37,141 nucleotides of DNA from Stenotrophomonas sp. ISL-67 (GCF_018612915.1 NZ_JAGGRL010000013.1:1-37141), one strand, 5' to 3'. Counted from the stretch's first letter, positions 24,441 to 35,548 are shown. The notes: generated by a model from the letters alone, not told the origin. Numbers and translations: made by a program.

Positions 24441-25565
24441 CCCGAACGCAACCAGCGCCATCGCGACATCCCATCGGTCGTGGATCGCACTCGTCCACAC
24501 CGGGTCGTACAACGCAGCCAGCAGGATCCCGACGACCCCGGCGTTGACGCCTGCAATTGAAGCCTGCAGGTCCGTGCGGTTGCGCAGGAACTCCCAGACC
24601 GGCAGCACCCCTACAAGCACGAGAACGGCTGGCAGGAAAATGACCACCAACAGGGCAATGCCCCCTGCCCAGCCACCCAGCGGCCCCTCGGCCATGGCCC
24701 CCAGGTATGCCGCAAAGGAGAAGAGAGGGCCCGGCACCGCCTGCGCCGCACCGTACCCGGCGAGCAGATCCGCCGTGTTCACGGTGCCGCTCTGGACAAC
24801 CGCGGTCTGCAGCAATGGCAGCACGACGTGGCCGCCGCCGAAGACCAGGGCGCCGGCGCGGTAGACCCCCTCCAACAGCATGGCCAGGGGGGATCCGCTC
24901 GCCGCAACCCACACCGGCAGCAGAACAAGTGGCAGCACCAGTAGCACCAGTGCCACCGTGCCGGTTCTTCGCGAGACGGGATAGCCGCCGTCTGATTGGC
25001 CGGAAACTGGTTCGATCTTCAGCATCCAGCGACCGAGCAGTCCGCTGAAGATGATCACCACTATCTGGCCGACGACCGAGGGCATTGCCAACGTCAATAC
25101 GGCGGCGAAAAGCGCCATCCCTGCCCGCAGACGGTCCGGGCATAGGGACCGGGCCATTCCCCATACCGCCTGCGCCACCACGGCAACTGCCACGATCTTC
25201 AGGCCATGCAGCCAACCAGAGTCAACGATGCCTTGGTATCGGGCAACGCCCAAGGCGAACAGGATCATCAGCACGGCCGATGGCAGGGTAAAGCCTGCCC
25301 AGGCGGCCAGCAGGCCAGGCCAGCCGGCGCGACGCAAGCCCAGCGCCATCCCAACCTGGCTACTTGCCGGGCCTGGCAGTAACTGGCACAGGGCCACCAG
25401 ATCGGAGTAGCTACGGTCCGTCAGCCAACGGCGGCGCTCGACGAACTCGAGACGGAAATAGCCCAAGTGGGCGATCGGGCCGCCGAACGAGGTCAGTCCC
25501 AGTCGCAGGAACGCCAGGAAGACGCGCCACGCGCTGTCGCTTGTTGTGGGATCGAGCGGCGACAT
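24363..25565 (-). CDS. chrA: Chromate transporter ChrA
   Basis: This 400-residue inner-membrane protein of the CHR family exports chromate. It has two homologous halves. The first has FLRLGLTSFGGPIAHLGYFR and PGPASSQVGMALG. The second has RAGALVFGGGHVVLPLLQ and AQAVPGPLFSFAAYLGA. The hydrophobic segments are interrupted by a polar linker near the middle. AGGAGG stands nine bases before the ATG. It is the last gene of arsH-arsC-chrA, 54 bases after arsC, so arsenic-responsive control of chromate export is possible. Its 3' end overlaps the fluoride transporter gene. Confidence 0.92.
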   Translation of the reverse strand: MSPLDPTTSDSAWRVFLAFLRLGLTSFGGPIAHLGYFRLEFVERRRWLTDRSYSDLVALCQLLPGPASSQVGMALGLRRAGWPGLLAAWAGFTLPSAVLMILFALGVARYQGIVDSGWLHGLKIVAVAVVAQAVWGMARSLCPDRLRAGMALFAAVLTLAMPSVVGQIVVIIFSGLLGRWMLKIEPVSGQSDGGYPVSRRTGTVALVLLVLPLVLLPVWVAASGSPLAMLLEGVYRAGALVFGGGHVVLPLLQTAVVQSGTVNTADLLAGYGAAQAVPGPLFSFAAYLGAMAEGPLGGWAGGIALLVVIFLPAVLVLVGVLPVWEFLRNRTDLQASIAGVNAGVVGILLAALYDPVWTSAIHDRWDVAMALVAFGLLVVARAPPIVVVLLAAMAGWAMAR

Positions 25566-25619
25566 GGGGCATGACCTCCTGTGGTTCTCAACGGCGGCAA
25601 GCCCAGCCCAGCATTGGGA

Positions 25620-26039
25620 TCACGGCGTCGAGCTGCCGGCGTGCCCGGTCACCAACTCTCCATCTTCCTTTCGGAACGGTCCGGGCAGCGGCGGCAGGAT
25701 GTCCAGCACCACTTCCGAAGGCCGGCACAGGCGAGTACCCCTATCGGTTTGTACGAAAGGACGATTGATGAGTATCGCGTGCGCCAGCATCGCATCAAGC
25801 AGCGCGTCGTCGCCCAGTGCTGTGTCGCCTAGCCCGAGCTCGTCATACGGCGTTCCCTTCTGCCGGATGGCATCGCGCACGCTCAACCCCGCGGCCGTAG
25901 TGAGTTCGACAAGACGAGCGCGGCTGGGCGGGTGGGCCAGGTAGTCGATCACTTCCGGTTCGATCCCGGCGAAGCGGATCAGCGCCAGTGTGTTGCGCGA
26001 GGTGCCGCACTTGGGGTTGTGGTAGATGACTGCGTTCAC
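25620..26039 (-). CDS. arsC: Arsenate reductase, glutaredoxin-dependent type
   Basis: This 139-residue enzyme of the R773 ArsC family reduces arsenate with glutathione and glutaredoxin. The catalytic cysteine is Cys11 ([11 protein letters not shown]). The family's arginine-bearing segment [13 protein letters not shown] is present near residue 107. The start is GTG, whose first bases overlap the arsH stop codon (GTGA), so the pair is coupled. It is the second gene of arsH-arsC-chrA. Confidence 0.93.
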   Translation of the reverse strand: MNAVIYHNPKCGTSRNTLALIRFAGIEPEVIDYLAHPPSRARLVELTTAAGLSVRDAIRQKGTPYDELGLGDTALGDDALLDAMLAHAILINRPFVQTDRGTRLCRPSEVVLDILPPLPGPFRKEDGELVTGHAGSSTP

Positions 26040-26776
26040 GCGCTTTCCTCCTGATTCAAAACGGTCTCGACCACGCCTGCAGCGGCCGCCAGCGCCGCCG
26101 CTTCAACGGCGCCCTTGCGCTCGCTGTAGCGGTCGACCAGGTAGTCACTGCGCCCGCGCACCAGAAGGGTGAACTTGACCAGTTCCTCCATCACGTCCAC
26201 CACGCGATCGTAATACGCTGAAGGCTTCATTCGACCTTCGTCGTCGAACTCCTGCCAGGCTTTGGCGACCGAGGACTGGTTGGGGATCGTCACCATCCGC
26301 ATCCATCGGCCGAGCACGCGCAGCGCGTTTACCACGTTGAACGATTGCGAGCCGCCGCAGACCTGCATCACTGCCAGCGTGCGGCCTTGGGTGGGTCGCA
26401 CGCTGCCCTCTTCCAGTGGCAGCCAGTCGATCTGGTTTTTGAATACCGCAGTAAGGGTGCCGTGGCGTTCCGGGCTGACCCATACGTGGCCTTCCGACCA
26501 CAGCGAGGCCTGGCGCAGCTCCTGCACCTTGGGGTGGGTGGCCGGCACCGAGTCAAGCATCGGTAGCTCATGTGGATCATAGAGGCGGGTTTCCGCCCCA
26601 AGCTGCTCCAGCAGCCGCTGCGCCTCAAGCGCCAGCTTGCGGCTGAACGACTGCGGCCGCAGCGACCCGTACAGGATCAGGATGCGTGGCCGGTGTGGCT
26701 GCGCGGCCGGATTGTTGAGCTTGGCGGACGTGGGAATGTCCATGGCACCCGGGACCACGTTGGGGATCTGCTGCAC
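26036..26776 (-). CDS. arsH: ArsH, NADPH-dependent FMN reductase
   Basis: This 246-residue flavoprotein is linked in its family to oxidation of trivalent organoarsenicals. It has the flavodoxin-type phosphate loop [13 protein letters not shown] and the ArsH signature region [20 protein letters not shown]. The start taken is GTG, with AGGA eight bases upstream; the first residues ([12 protein letters not shown]) also match the family N-terminus. An ATG at 26743 is a shorter alternative. It is divergent from arsR with only 40 bases between starts. Confidence 0.92.
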   Translation of the reverse strand: MQQIPNVVPGAMDIPTSAKLNNPAAQPHRPRILILYGSLRPQSFSRKLALEAQRLLEQLGAETRLYDPHELPMLDSVPATHPKVQELRQASLWSEGHVWVSPERHGTLTAVFKNQIDWLPLEEGSVRPTQGRTLAVMQVCGGSQSFNVVNALRVLGRWMRMVTIPNQSSVAKAWQEFDDEGRMKPSAYYDRVVDVMEELVKFTLLVRGRSDYLVDRYSERKGAVEAAALAAAAGVVETVLNQEESA

Positions 26777-26797
26777 GGGGGTCGTCCTGTCATTTTT

Positions 26798-26815
26798 CTT
26801 CGATTATTCTAGAAT
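26798..26815 (+). promoter_or_regulatory. Putative ArsR operator between arsH and arsR
   Basis: cttcgattattctagaat contains the perfect dyad ATTCTAGAAT (26806-26815), one base before the arsR ATG. The first 16 bases recur before the distal arsC at 31337-31352. The site overlaps the candidate -10 of arsH, so binding would shut both directions. No Shine-Dalgarno sequence for arsR is visible, because the operator occupies its place. Confidence 0.7.
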
Positions 26816-26835
26816 CATGGAACATAAGAACGCAA
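26806..26835 (-). promoter_or_regulatory. Candidate arsH promoter
   Basis: On the leftward strand TTGCGT (26830-26835) and TAGAAT (26806-26811) are 18 bases apart. The -10 lies inside the ArsR dyad, and the start would fall about 22 bases before the arsH GTG. Confidence 0.5.
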
Positions 26836-27131
26836 CTCACGCCTTGGCAGCCCTGGGTCATGCCACCCGCCTGTCGATCTTCCGCCTTCTGGTTCAGGCT
26901 GGCAGTGCCGGCAAGTTGGCCGGTGACATTGCCCAGGCGCTCTCCTTGCCTGGCGCCACACTCTCCTTCCACCTGAAGGAACTGCTGGCCGCTGGACTGA
27001 TCAGCGCCGAGCAACGTGGCCGGACCATCTGCTACCGGGCCGAGTTCGTGGTGATGAACGAGCTGGTGGCCTACCTCACTGAAAATTGCTGTGCCGACGA
27101 ACAGGCCTGTGAACGCCCCGCAGGCTGCTGA
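26817..27131 (+). CDS. arsR: Arsenic-responsive repressor ArsR
   Basis: This 104-residue SmtB/ArsR-family repressor leaves DNA when arsenite binds. The winged helix includes LPGATLSFHLKELLAAGLI and RGRTICYRAEF. There is no CVC in the recognition helix. Instead the likely arsenite ligands are C-terminal, Cys91, Cys92 and Cys98 (NCCADEQAC), as in the Acidithiobacillus ferrooxidans type. The ATG at 26817 directly follows the operator, and the longer frame upstream is not family-like. It heads arsR-arsC-acr3-trxB-arsO. Confidence 0.92.
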   Translation: MEHKNATHALAALGHATRLSIFRLLVQAGSAGKLAGDIAQALSLPGATLSFHLKELLAAGLISAEQRGRTICYRAEFVVMNELVAYLTENCCADEQACERPAGC

Positions 27132-27155
27132 CTCCTTACCCCAGAGATCACCAAA

Positions 27156-27647
27156 ATGACCCGTCGTGTTCTGTTCCTTTGTACCGGCAATTCCGCGCGC
27201 AGCGTGCTGGCCGAATCGACCCTGAAAAAGTGGGGCGAAGGCCGCTACGAGTCCTTCAGCGCCGGCAGCCAGCCGGCCGGTCGGGTCAATCCGTTCGCCA
27301 TTGCTCAGTTGCAGCGCGAGGGCTTCCCGGTGGAGGGCCTGCGCAGCAAGTCCTGGGACGAGTTCGCCGAAGCGGATGCCGCGCCGATGGATCTGATCGT
27401 CACCGTATGCGACAGCGCGGCGGCCGAGGCTTGCCCGGTGGTGTTCGGCGACTTTGTACGGGTGCACTGGGGCCTGTTCGATCCGGCCGGCGTTGAAGGC
27501 TCGGACGAACAGAAGGCCGACGCCTTCGATCGCGCGCACCAGATCATCAAGGCGCGCTTGAAGGCCTTCCTGGAGATCTCCGACAGCGTCTGGGATGACA
27601 GCGAGGCCCTCAAGGCCCGGCTCGATCCGATCGCACAGATCAACTGA
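27156..27647 (+). CDS. arsC: Arsenate reductase, low-molecular-weight phosphatase type
   Basis: This 163-residue enzyme of the LMW protein-tyrosine-phosphatase fold has the P-loop [13 protein letters not shown], with its nucleophilic cysteine at residue 9. The later Cys pair region ([15 protein letters not shown]) fits thioredoxin-linked enzymes, and a thioredoxin reductase gene lies two genes downstream. It begins 25 bases after arsR. It is the second of three arsenate reductases in the cluster. Confidence 0.92.
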   Translation: MTRRVLFLCTGNSARSVLAESTLKKWGEGRYESFSAGSQPAGRVNPFAIAQLQREGFPVEGLRSKSWDEFAEADAAPMDLIVTVCDSAAAEACPVVFGDFVRVHWGLFDPAGVEGSDEQKADAFDRAHQIIKARLKAFLEISDSVWDDSEALKARLDPIAQIN

Positions 27648-27667
27648 CCGTCCTTCCGGAAATCCCC

Positions 27668-28726
27668 ATGACCACTGATACCTCCCGCCTGTCCTTCCTG
27701 GACCGGTATCTCACGCTCTGGATCTTCGCCGCCATGGCACTCGGCGTCGGCCTGGGCGCGCTGTTCGAAGGCGTCCCCAGCGCGCTCAACAGCCTCTCCA
27801 TAGGGTCGACCAACATCCCGATCGCGATCGGCTTGATCCTGATGATGTACCCGCCGCTGGCCAAGGTGAAGTACGAAGAACTGCCACGGGTCTTTGCCGA
27901 CAAGCGGGTGCTGATGCTCTCGCTGCTGCAGAACTGGATCGTGGGCCCGTTCCTGATGTTCGGCCTGGCCGTGCTGTTCCTGCGCGACTACCCCGAGTAC
28001 ATGACCGGCCTGATCCTGATCGGGCTGGCGCGCTGCATTGCCATGGTCCTGGTGTGGAACCAGCTGGCACGCGGCGACAGCCAGTACGTGGCCGGCCTGG
28101 TGGCATTCAACTCGATCTTCCAGATCGCGCTGTTCAGCGTCTACGCGTGGTTCTTCCTTTCCTGGTTGCCGCCGGTGTTCGGCCTGCAGGGCAGCGTCAT
28201 CGATGTTAGTGTCTGGACCATCGCCGAGGCTGTTCTGATCTACCTGGGCATTCCGTTCCTGGCCGGCTTCCTCACCAGCCGATGGCTGAAGGCACGCAAG
28301 GGCGTGCGCTGGTATGAAGAGAAGTTCCTGCCTGCCATTAGCCCGATCACCTTGGCCGCACTGCTGTTCACCATCGTGGCGATGTTCAGCCTGAAAGGCG
28401 GCGACGTGCTGCGCATTCCGATGGACGCGGTACGTATCGCGATCCCGCTGACGCTGTACTTCATCATCCAGTTCGTCATCAGCTTCTTCATGGGCAAGCT
28501 GATCGCCAAAGACTATCCCCGTACCACCGCGATCGCGTTCACTGCAGCAGGCAACAATTTCGAACTGGCGATCGCTGTGGCCATTGCCGCTTTCGGCCTG
28601 GCTTCGCCGGTCGCATTCGCCGCGGTCATCGGCCCGCTGGTGGAGGTGCCGGTGCTGATCCTGCTGGTGCACGTCGCCTTGCGGCTGGGCAAGCGCTACT
28701 TTCCTGCCGATGCACGGAGCCGCTGA
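27668..28726 (+). CDS. acr3: Arsenite efflux transporter Acr3
   Basis: This 352-residue inner-membrane protein of the ACR3 family, with about ten hydrophobic segments, expels arsenite. The key cysteine is Cys123 in [16 protein letters not shown]. The conserved acidic residue of the last helices is Glu326 in GPLVEVPVL. It follows arsC by 20 bases and is followed by trxB after 3 bases, which places it in one tight operon. Confidence 0.94.
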   Translation: MTTDTSRLSFLDRYLTLWIFAAMALGVGLGALFEGVPSALNSLSIGSTNIPIAIGLILMMYPPLAKVKYEELPRVFADKRVLMLSLLQNWIVGPFLMFGLAVLFLRDYPEYMTGLILIGLARCIAMVLVWNQLARGDSQYVAGLVAFNSIFQIALFSVYAWFFLSWLPPVFGLQGSVIDVSVWTIAEAVLIYLGIPFLAGFLTSRWLKARKGVRWYEEKFLPAISPITLAALLFTIVAMFSLKGGDVLRIPMDAVRIAIPLTLYFIIQFVISFFMGKLIAKDYPRTTAIAFTAAGNNFELAIAVAIAAFGLASPVAFAAVIGPLVEVPVLILLVHVALRLGKRYFPADARSR

Positions 28727-29716
<990 letters not shown>

Positions 29717-29740
29717 GTGCAGCGGTGTGAGGAAGTCCAG

Positions 29741-30825
29741 ATGGACAACGTCGATGTAGTGGTGATCGGAGGTGGTCAGGCGGGTCTTTCGGCTGGCTAC
29801 TTCCGCGTCGCAGCGGGTTGTCCTATGTGCTTCTTGATGCCGAAACGTCACCTGGCGGGGCGTGGCAGCATGCGTGGAAATCCCTGCATCTGTTCTCGCC
29901 GGCGGGCTGGAGCTCGATTCCCGGTTGGCCGATGCCTGCCACCCGGGAACCGTACCCGTCGCAGGCGGAAGTGCTCGACTACCTCGCGCGCTACGAGCAT
30001 AAATATGCGCTGCCTGTCATCCGTCCCGTGCAGGTGAAACGCATCAGCCGCTCGGGGAGCCGGCTACGGGTGGAAGCAGATGACGGCCGGCAGTGGCAGA
30101 CACGTGCAGTTATCAGCGCCACGGGTACGTGGCGGCATCCCTACACGCCCGAATATGAAGGTCGGGACGCTTTCGGCGGCGTGCAGCTGCACTCGGCCCA
30201 CTACAGCCATCCCGAACCCTTCGCCGGAATGCGCGTGGCCATCATCGGCAGCGGCAACTCAGGCGCACAGATTCTGGCCGAGGTCTCCAAGGTGGCCGAG
30301 ACCACCTGGATCACCCAGCGGGAGCCAGCCTTCCTGGCCGACGATGTCGACGGGCGCGTTCTGTTCGCACGCGCAACCGAGAAGTGGAGGGCTCAGCAGG
30401 AAGGACGCGAACCGGATCTTCCGCAGAGTGGCTTTGGCGACATCGTCATGGTACCGCCGGTGGTGGACGCGCGCGCGCGCGGTGTACTGGCCTCCGTAAC
30501 GCCACCCGTCCGTTTCACCGCCACCGGCATGCAGTGGGCAGACGGCAGCGAACGCAACTTGGACGCCGTGATCTGGTGCACCGGCTTCCGGCCGGCGTTG
30601 TCGCACCTGGAAGGACTGGGCATGGTCAACGCTCAGGGTTGGGTCGACGTGGATGACACCAAGGTCCGTTCGGTCGCAGAGCCATCGGTCTGGCTGCTTG
30701 GCTATGGCGACTGGAATGGCGCAGCGTCGGCCACGCTGATCGGGGTGACCCGATACGCGCGCGAGGCAGTAAGGCAAATCAGCGACTACGTCGGGGCTGT
30801 TTCTCCGCTGCCATCTGGCGAGTGA
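29741..30825 (+). pseudogene. arsO: Frameshifted flavin-dependent monooxygenase, ArsO type
   Basis: The first 26 residues ([19 protein letters not shown] onward) form the FAD-binding start of an ArsO-type monooxygenase. The rest, from [20 protein letters not shown], lies in the next frame. One T is missing near 29818 (gggttgtcc where ggtttgtcc would fit). Restoring it gives 361 residues, the family's usual length. The second part keeps the NADPH motif [12 protein letters not shown] and the WCTGFRPAL signature. GAGGAAG lies before the ATG. It is the last gene of the arsR operon, and its 3' end overlaps the oppositely oriented arsC by 40 bases. Confidence 0.85.
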
Positions 30826-31319
30826 GCCTCGGCGCCATTGCCCAGGGCCCGCACCTGCGCTTGCAGGGTCATGCGGTCCAGCGCTTCAGGCTTGAGCGCC
30901 AACAGCAATCCGAGACGGCGCTGGAGCTGGTGAAGCGTGCTCAGGAACGCCTTGTGGACCTGCTCAGCGCTGCCCTGCACTGCGGCCGGGTCGGGGATAC
31001 CCCAGTGTGCCGTAACCGGATGACCTGGCCACACTGGACACGCTTCTCCCGCGGCGCGATCGCACACGGTTACGATGAGATCCATCTGCGGTGCCTCCGG
31101 ACCTGCGAATGCCTCCCACGGCTTGCTCGACAGCCCTGCAACGTCGAAGCCAATCTCCGAGAGCACCTGCAGGGCCACTGGATGAACTACGCCCTTGGGA
31201 TGACTGCCGGCACTGTAAGCGCGGATACGTTCACGCCCTAAATGGCTGGCCAGTGCTTCGGCAAGAATGCTGCGCGCCGAGTTGCCTGTGCAGAGGAACA
31301 GAACATTCAGGGTACGCAT
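30786..31319 (-). CDS. arsC: Second LMW-phosphatase-type arsenate reductase
   Basis: This 177-residue enzyme has the P-loop [13 protein letters not shown] and the thioredoxin-type segment [15 protein letters not shown]. It also has a C-terminal extension of about 20 residues ([14 protein letters not shown]) that the first copy lacks. It runs opposite to the arsR operon, yet a copy of that operon's operator precedes it in the correct orientation. It is therefore likely in the ArsR regulon. Low similarity to the first LMW copy outside the motifs argues against recent duplication. Confidence 0.9.
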   Translation of the reverse strand: MRTLNVLFLCTGNSARSILAEALASHLGRERIRAYSAGSHPKGVVHPVALQVLSEIGFDVAGLSSKPWEAFAGPEAPQMDLIVTVCDRAAGEACPVWPGHPVTAHWGIPDPAAVQGSAEQVHKAFLSTLHQLQRRLGLLLALKPEALDRMTLQAQVRALGNGAEAHSPDGSGETAPT

Positions 31320-31336
31320 ATCATCGCAACCACTAA

Positions 31337-31373
31337 TCTAGAATAATCGAAGTATTGCCTTGCCATATGTCAA
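31337..31373 (-). promoter_or_regulatory. Promoter with ArsR-type operator for the distal arsC
   Basis: On the leftward strand a perfect -35 TTGACA (31368-31373) is followed by cttcgattattctaga (31337-31352), identical to the arsR operator sequence. The -10 is poor, and the shared sequence covers it. The dyad is less symmetric here than at arsR. Confidence 0.65.
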
Positions 31374-31395
31374 TTCGATGACTGCCGAAAAGGAA

Positions 31396-31417
31396 GCGGG
31401 CACCTCTCGGTGCCCGC
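31396..31417 (-). terminator. Hairpin after the SulP gene
   Basis: GCGGGCAC and GTGCCCGC form an 8-base stem with a 6-base loop. On the leftward strand it is followed by TTCCTTTTCGG, and it lies 10 bases past the SulP stop codon. It would separate SulP from the downstream arsC. Confidence 0.7.
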
Positions 31418-31426
31418 ATCGCTCAT

Positions 31427-32905
31427 TCAATGACCCGACGACAGCGCGGCGCCTGGCGTCCGGTGCTTTCCCAGGCGGTCGACCAAGGTTTCACTTGCAT
31501 CGTTGAGACCGAACACCTCAACGGTCGCGCCGTGCTCGCGCAGCTTCATCACTACCCGGTCGAGCGCATCAACGGCGGTCAGGTCCCAGAAGTGGGCGTC
31601 CTTCAGATCGATGATGACGTCCTTGGGGACATCCAGATAGTTGAAGCTGCTCACGAACTGTCCGGCAGACGCAAAGAACACCTGCCCCTTCACAACGTAG
31701 ACGCGCGAGTCGGTGTCGACCTGGGTGTCGTCGATGATCAGCATCTTGCCGACCTTGCGGGTGAAGAACACCGCCGACAGGATCACGCCTGTCAATACGC
31801 CTTTGGCGAGGTCGTGGGTAGCCACGGTCACGACGACCGTGCCAATCATCACGACCGAAGAGCTCTTGGGATGAATGGCCAGCTCGCGCAGCGAGCGCCA
31901 GCTGAAGGTGCCGATGCTGACCATGATCATCACCGCTACCAGTGCGGCCATTGGAATCTGACTCACCAGGTTTGACCCATAAACAACCAGAAGGAGCAAA
32001 ACCACGCCGGCCACCAGGCACGAGAGGCGGCCCCGGCCACCGGACGTGATGTTGATCACTGACTGGCCGATCATTGCACAGCCCGCCATGCCCCCGAAGA
32101 AGCCCGTTACGGTGTTAGCCAAGCCTTGGCCCCCACATTCGCGATTCTTCTGACTGGGGGTATCGGTCATGTCCTCGACGATCTGCGCGGTCATCAGCGA
32201 TTCCAACAAGCCAACGACCGCCAGAGTCCCCGAAACCGGCAGCAGGATCTGGAGTGTTTCCCAGGTAAATGGCACATCCGGAATCAGGAACGACGGCAGG
32301 CTGTCAGGCAGCGCACCCATGTCGCCGACGGTGCGCACCTGAAAGCCAAAGTACATGGAGGCGGCCGTGAGAATCACGATCGCCACCAATGCCGAAGGAA
32401 CGGCTTTGGTCAGCAGCGGCAGCAGGTAGATGATTGCCAGACCCACAGCACAGATCGCATACACCATCCACGGCATACCGATGAGCTCGGGCAGCTGCGC
32501 CATGAAAATCAGAATCGCCAGCGCGTTCACGAAGCCGGTCACCACCGAGCGCGACACAAAGCGCATCAGTGAGCCCAACCGCAGGGCGCCGGCCAGCATC
32601 TGCAGCACGCCGGCCAGGATGGTGGCGGCAAACAAATATTGGATGCCGTGCTCGCGCACCAGCGTGACCATCACCAGCGCCATGGCGCCGGTCGCAGCCG
32701 AGATCATGCCAGGACGGCCACCGGCAATGGCGGTGATGACGGCGATGCAGAACGAGGCATACAAACCCACCTTTGGGTCGACGCCGGCGATGATGGAAAA
32801 CGCGATTGCCTCGGGAATTAGGGCTAGCGCAACGACGATGCCCGACAACAGGTCACCACGGATGTTACCGAGCCATTGCTGGCGCAGGGGATAAATTGCA
32901 GACAT
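31427..32905 (-). CDS. SulP-family anion transporter with STAS domain
   Basis: This 492-residue inner-membrane anion transporter (sulfate or bicarbonate type) has ten or more hydrophobic segments. Near the N-terminus it has the SulP signature region [20 protein letters not shown]. The C-terminal part, from about residue 400, is a STAS domain ([20 protein letters not shown]). The ATG at 32905 has GGAG ten bases upstream; a 29-residue upstream extension is not family-like. No carbonic anhydrase or sulfate-assimilation gene is adjacent, so the substrate is open. A strong dyad (33041-33057) lies about 140 bases ahead. Confidence 0.9.
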   Translation of the reverse strand: MSAIYPLRQQWLGNIRGDLLSGIVVALALIPEAIAFSIIAGVDPKVGLYASFCIAVITAIAGGRPGMISAATGAMALVMVTLVREHGIQYLFAATILAGVLQMLAGALRLGSLMRFVSRSVVTGFVNALAILIFMAQLPELIGMPWMVYAICAVGLAIIYLLPLLTKAVPSALVAIVILTAASMYFGFQVRTVGDMGALPDSLPSFLIPDVPFTWETLQILLPVSGTLAVVGLLESLMTAQIVEDMTDTPSQKNRECGGQGLANTVTGFFGGMAGCAMIGQSVINITSGGRGRLSCLVAGVVLLLLVVYGSNLVSQIPMAALVAVMIMVSIGTFSWRSLRELAIHPKSSSVVMIGTVVVTVATHDLAKGVLTGVILSAVFFTRKVGKMLIIDDTQVDTDSRVYVVKGQVFFASAGQFVSSFNYLDVPKDVIIDLKDAHFWDLTAVDALDRVVMKLREHGATVEVFGLNDASETLVDRLGKHRTPGAALSSGH

Positions 32906-33040
32906 AGGAAATGATCTCCACGCACAGCCGTGCGCGCCAAACGAAAGAAACAGGCACCCTTCCAGACCTAAGTGTCTGGATCGCTTCTTCAATCAAGCGT
33001 CAGGGTGGAGTCATCGCTGGCCGATCCGTTAGGTATTTGA

Positions 33041-33057
33041 CGGTCTATTGTAGACCG
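33041..33057. promoter_or_regulatory. Strong dyad upstream of the SulP gene
   Basis: CGGTCTATTGTAGACCG is a perfect 7-base inverted repeat with a 3-base centre. On the leftward strand it contains TACAAT, a -10-like hexamer directed toward SulP. It is probably an operator; no regulator gene lies next to it. Confidence 0.5.
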
Positions 33058-33149
33058 GCATAGCGCCTGAGGGGAAATCCGGCATCGCGGTCGCTTCGGT
33101 GCACTCTCAAAGCTGCCTTGCCAGACCCGAAGATCATTTAGCGGGCGAG

Positions 33150-33668
33150 ATGATCCTGATGTGTTGGGGCCTGCTCAAAGCCGTGCATCCGGACGCAACC
33201 AGGCGCCCAATCTCTCTTGATGCACGATGCTTCCGGGCACCAGCGATGAGTGGCGCGCCAGGCTCAAACTGCTCGCGTACAACCCCGTCAAGATCGAGGT
33301 CGTTAGCTTTATAAACGATCAGGTGCTACCCGCACTCCAAGAGGTTGCGGTGGAGCTGCGCCAGCAGGATCCTCCGGTTGAAGGTACCCAAAGAGACGAC
33401 GATGGACGAGCCTGGCCTCGCGTTGGTCATGGCGAGGAAATGGACTTCTTCTACTCCGTGCGTCCGCAGCCTTACGAACCGGCCACCTTCGCGTTGTAAG
33501 GCCCGCGCCCCCCCGGAGAGCGAACGCACCCGCCACTATCGGGCGGAGGTCTATCTGCGCGAACGCGGACAAGACTACGACGTTATGGGTTGGCCAAAGG
33601 TGCAATTGATCCACGATGTGCTGGACCAATACGAGCGCCACCGCCAGTTCCTGGATGACGTTCGCTGA
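33150..33668 (+). pseudogene. C-terminal relic of a BetT-like choline transporter
   Basis: Three frames in sequence match the tail of BCCT-family BetT proteins. They are GLLKAVHPDATRRPISLDA, then WRARLKLLAYNPVK through HGEEMDFFYSVRPQPYEP, then HYRAEVYLRERGQDYDVMGW and DVLDQYERHRQFL. Frameshifts separate them near 33222 and 33498. The membrane part, hundreds of residues, is missing. It is therefore a non-functional fragment left by rearrangement. Confidence 0.7.
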
Positions 33669-33745
33669 TCAATGCCCCGGCTAACCGGTATCGATTGGCC
33701 GGGACTTGGGCCCGGGATGCCGTAGATACAAATCGGGAACCTGTT

Positions 33746-34918
33746 CTAGGCCTTGGGTGCAAACCTCAATACGACCGCTCCCAGCAGCGCGGAAAGCAGC
33801 GACCCAAGCAAGATGCCGACCTTGGCCTCCTCAACGAACGTGGGGTCCAATGGGAACGCGAGCGAGCTGATGAAGAGGCTCATCGTAAAGCCAATGCCGC
33901 AGAGCAAACTCACGCCGTAGATCTGCAGCCACGATGCACCGGCTGGCTTTTCAGCAAGCCCGGTCTTTACCGCAAGGGCAACACCACCGAACACGCCAAT
34001 TTGCTTGCCGACGAAGAGCCCAGCAGCGATGCCCAATGGCAGCGGCGCCAAAATAGCGCTGATTGAGATCCCAGACAGATCCACGCCGGCATTGGCAAAG
34101 CCAAAGATTGGCACGATCGCGAAGCCAACCCAAGGGGCAATGCCGTGCTCCAAGCGAACCAGTGGCGACTTAGCGCTTGCGCCGTAGGGGATCAGGAATG
34201 CACCGACGACACCTGCGATCGTGGCGTGGACGCCTGAAAGAAGCGTCGCAAACCACATGGCCAAAAGTGGCACCAAGTAGGGCCAGAGCCGCTCTACGCC
34301 ATTTCTCTTTAGCGCATACATGGCAAGCCCCGCACCGACTGCAGCCGCCAAAGCTCCGAGGTTGAGGAACGAGGTGTAAAACAGGGCAATGATAGCCACT
34401 GCACCCATGTCGTCGATGATGGCCACCGACAGCAGCAAGAGCTTCAGGCTCGGAGGCGCGTACCGCCCCAGAAGCGCCAGCACCCCCACCGCAAAGGCAA
34501 TGTCTGTAGCCGCAGGAATGGCCCAACCGTTGGACAAGGAGGGCTCGTGCCGAGATGCGATCAGAAAGATCAGAGCAGGAAGCGCCATGCCTAGCAGCGC
34601 AGGCACAGCCGGTAGTCTGCGCTGCTGCCAGGAGGACAACCGCCCACTGATAAGTTCCCGCTTGATCTCCAAACCCACAAGAAGAAAGAAGATCGCCATC
34701 AGCCCGTCGTTGATCCAAAGGTGTGGCGTCATTGGCCCTAGTTTGTCGCTGAGAACCGGGCCGGTATGAGCATGCAGAAATGCGAAATAGCTGCCCGCTG
34801 CTGGGCTGTTGGCCAGCGAGATTGCGACCATCGACGCCATCATCAGTGCGACACCCGCAGATGCCTCGTTGGCGAGCATCCGCTCAAATATGCTGCGCGG
34901 TCGTTCTATGGTTGTCAT
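33746..34918 (-). CDS. nhaA: Na+/H+ antiporter NhaA
   Basis: This 390-residue inner-membrane protein with about twelve hydrophobic segments exchanges sodium for protons. The ion-binding aspartates are Asp169 and Asp170 (AIIDDMGAVAI), and Asp139 lies in the assembly region (IPAATDIAFAVGVLALLG). LLVGLEIKRELISG and the C-terminal GIGFTMSLFISSLAF are typical. No nhaR is next to it. It is the rightmost intact transporter of the accessory region. Confidence 0.94.
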   Translation of the reverse strand: MTTIERPRSIFERMLANEASAGVALMMASMVAISLANSPAAGSYFAFLHAHTGPVLSDKLGPMTPHLWINDGLMAIFFLLVGLEIKRELISGRLSSWQQRRLPAVPALLGMALPALIFLIASRHEPSLSNGWAIPAATDIAFAVGVLALLGRYAPPSLKLLLLSVAIIDDMGAVAIIALFYTSFLNLGALAAAVGAGLAMYALKRNGVERLWPYLVPLLAMWFATLLSGVHATIAGVVGAFLIPYGASAKSPLVRLEHGIAPWVGFAIVPIFGFANAGVDLSGISISAILAPLPLGIAAGLFVGKQIGVFGGVALAVKTGLAEKPAGASWLQIYGVSLLCGIGFTMSLFISSLAFPLDPTFVEEAKVGILLGSLLSALLGAVVLRFAPKA

Positions 34919-35548
34919 CGTGTTCTCTTAAAGCAAGGAGCGAACAAACCGGACAGGCACGACCAGACTCGACGCACCTGAATGGTTCGTCAGCTCATGG
35001 TTGATCGAGGTATGGAAGATGTCACCCAGCCCCAGCATGTGAGAGCTGTAAAACATCGAGATGGTCGGAACTCTGGGGTATCAGCATGCGTAGCCTCGGA
35101 AAACGACAGGTCGTTCTCCGTAATCGGGACCTACCCCCGGGCGCACGCAGCACACGCCGTAAGTCGATTTTACGGATCAAACCCGAAGGGTCAAGCACCC
35201 ACCCCTCGGCCGGGTTGTCAGTGTTCAGAGGGCGGATGTCGCGATGCGTGGTCGCGGACAGGCTGTGGATGGCTCGCCGCGCGCACTGCGCCAGCAACTG
35301 CCCGATCAGTTCAGTTCAAGGCGCGACTTTCGTCCGCTTTCGGCCAGGAGCAGCCCTTCTTTGAAAGCAGCAGGGGGCGCCGCCAAATGGAAGCTTCGCG
35401 TGTTTGCAGGTAGGCGGGCATTCCTTCATCAAAGTATCGCTGCTGAGCGGAGCGTGAGGGAGAACACCAAGCGCCGCAGCACTCCTATCACCCGCCCAGC
35501 ACGCTCTTTAGGACGACATTGCGCGCGCCAAAATAAGGTTGAGCTGAT
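34919..35548. other. Gene-free region with one dispersed palindrome
   Basis: I see no gene here that I can support. It holds dispersed palindrome copy 3 and otherwise mixed, probably degenerate sequence. Confidence 0.5.
35331..35356 (+). repeat. Dispersed imperfect palindrome, copy 3
   Basis: CGTCCGCTTTCGGCCAGGAG is followed by cagccc. The left arm agrees with the other copies, but the right arm is decayed. Confidence 0.5.

Noticed and set aside
26787..26815. arsR promoter CTGTCA-N17-TAGAAT
   Set aside because: The start would fall inside the arsR coding sequence, after its ATG, so it cannot serve the annotated start.
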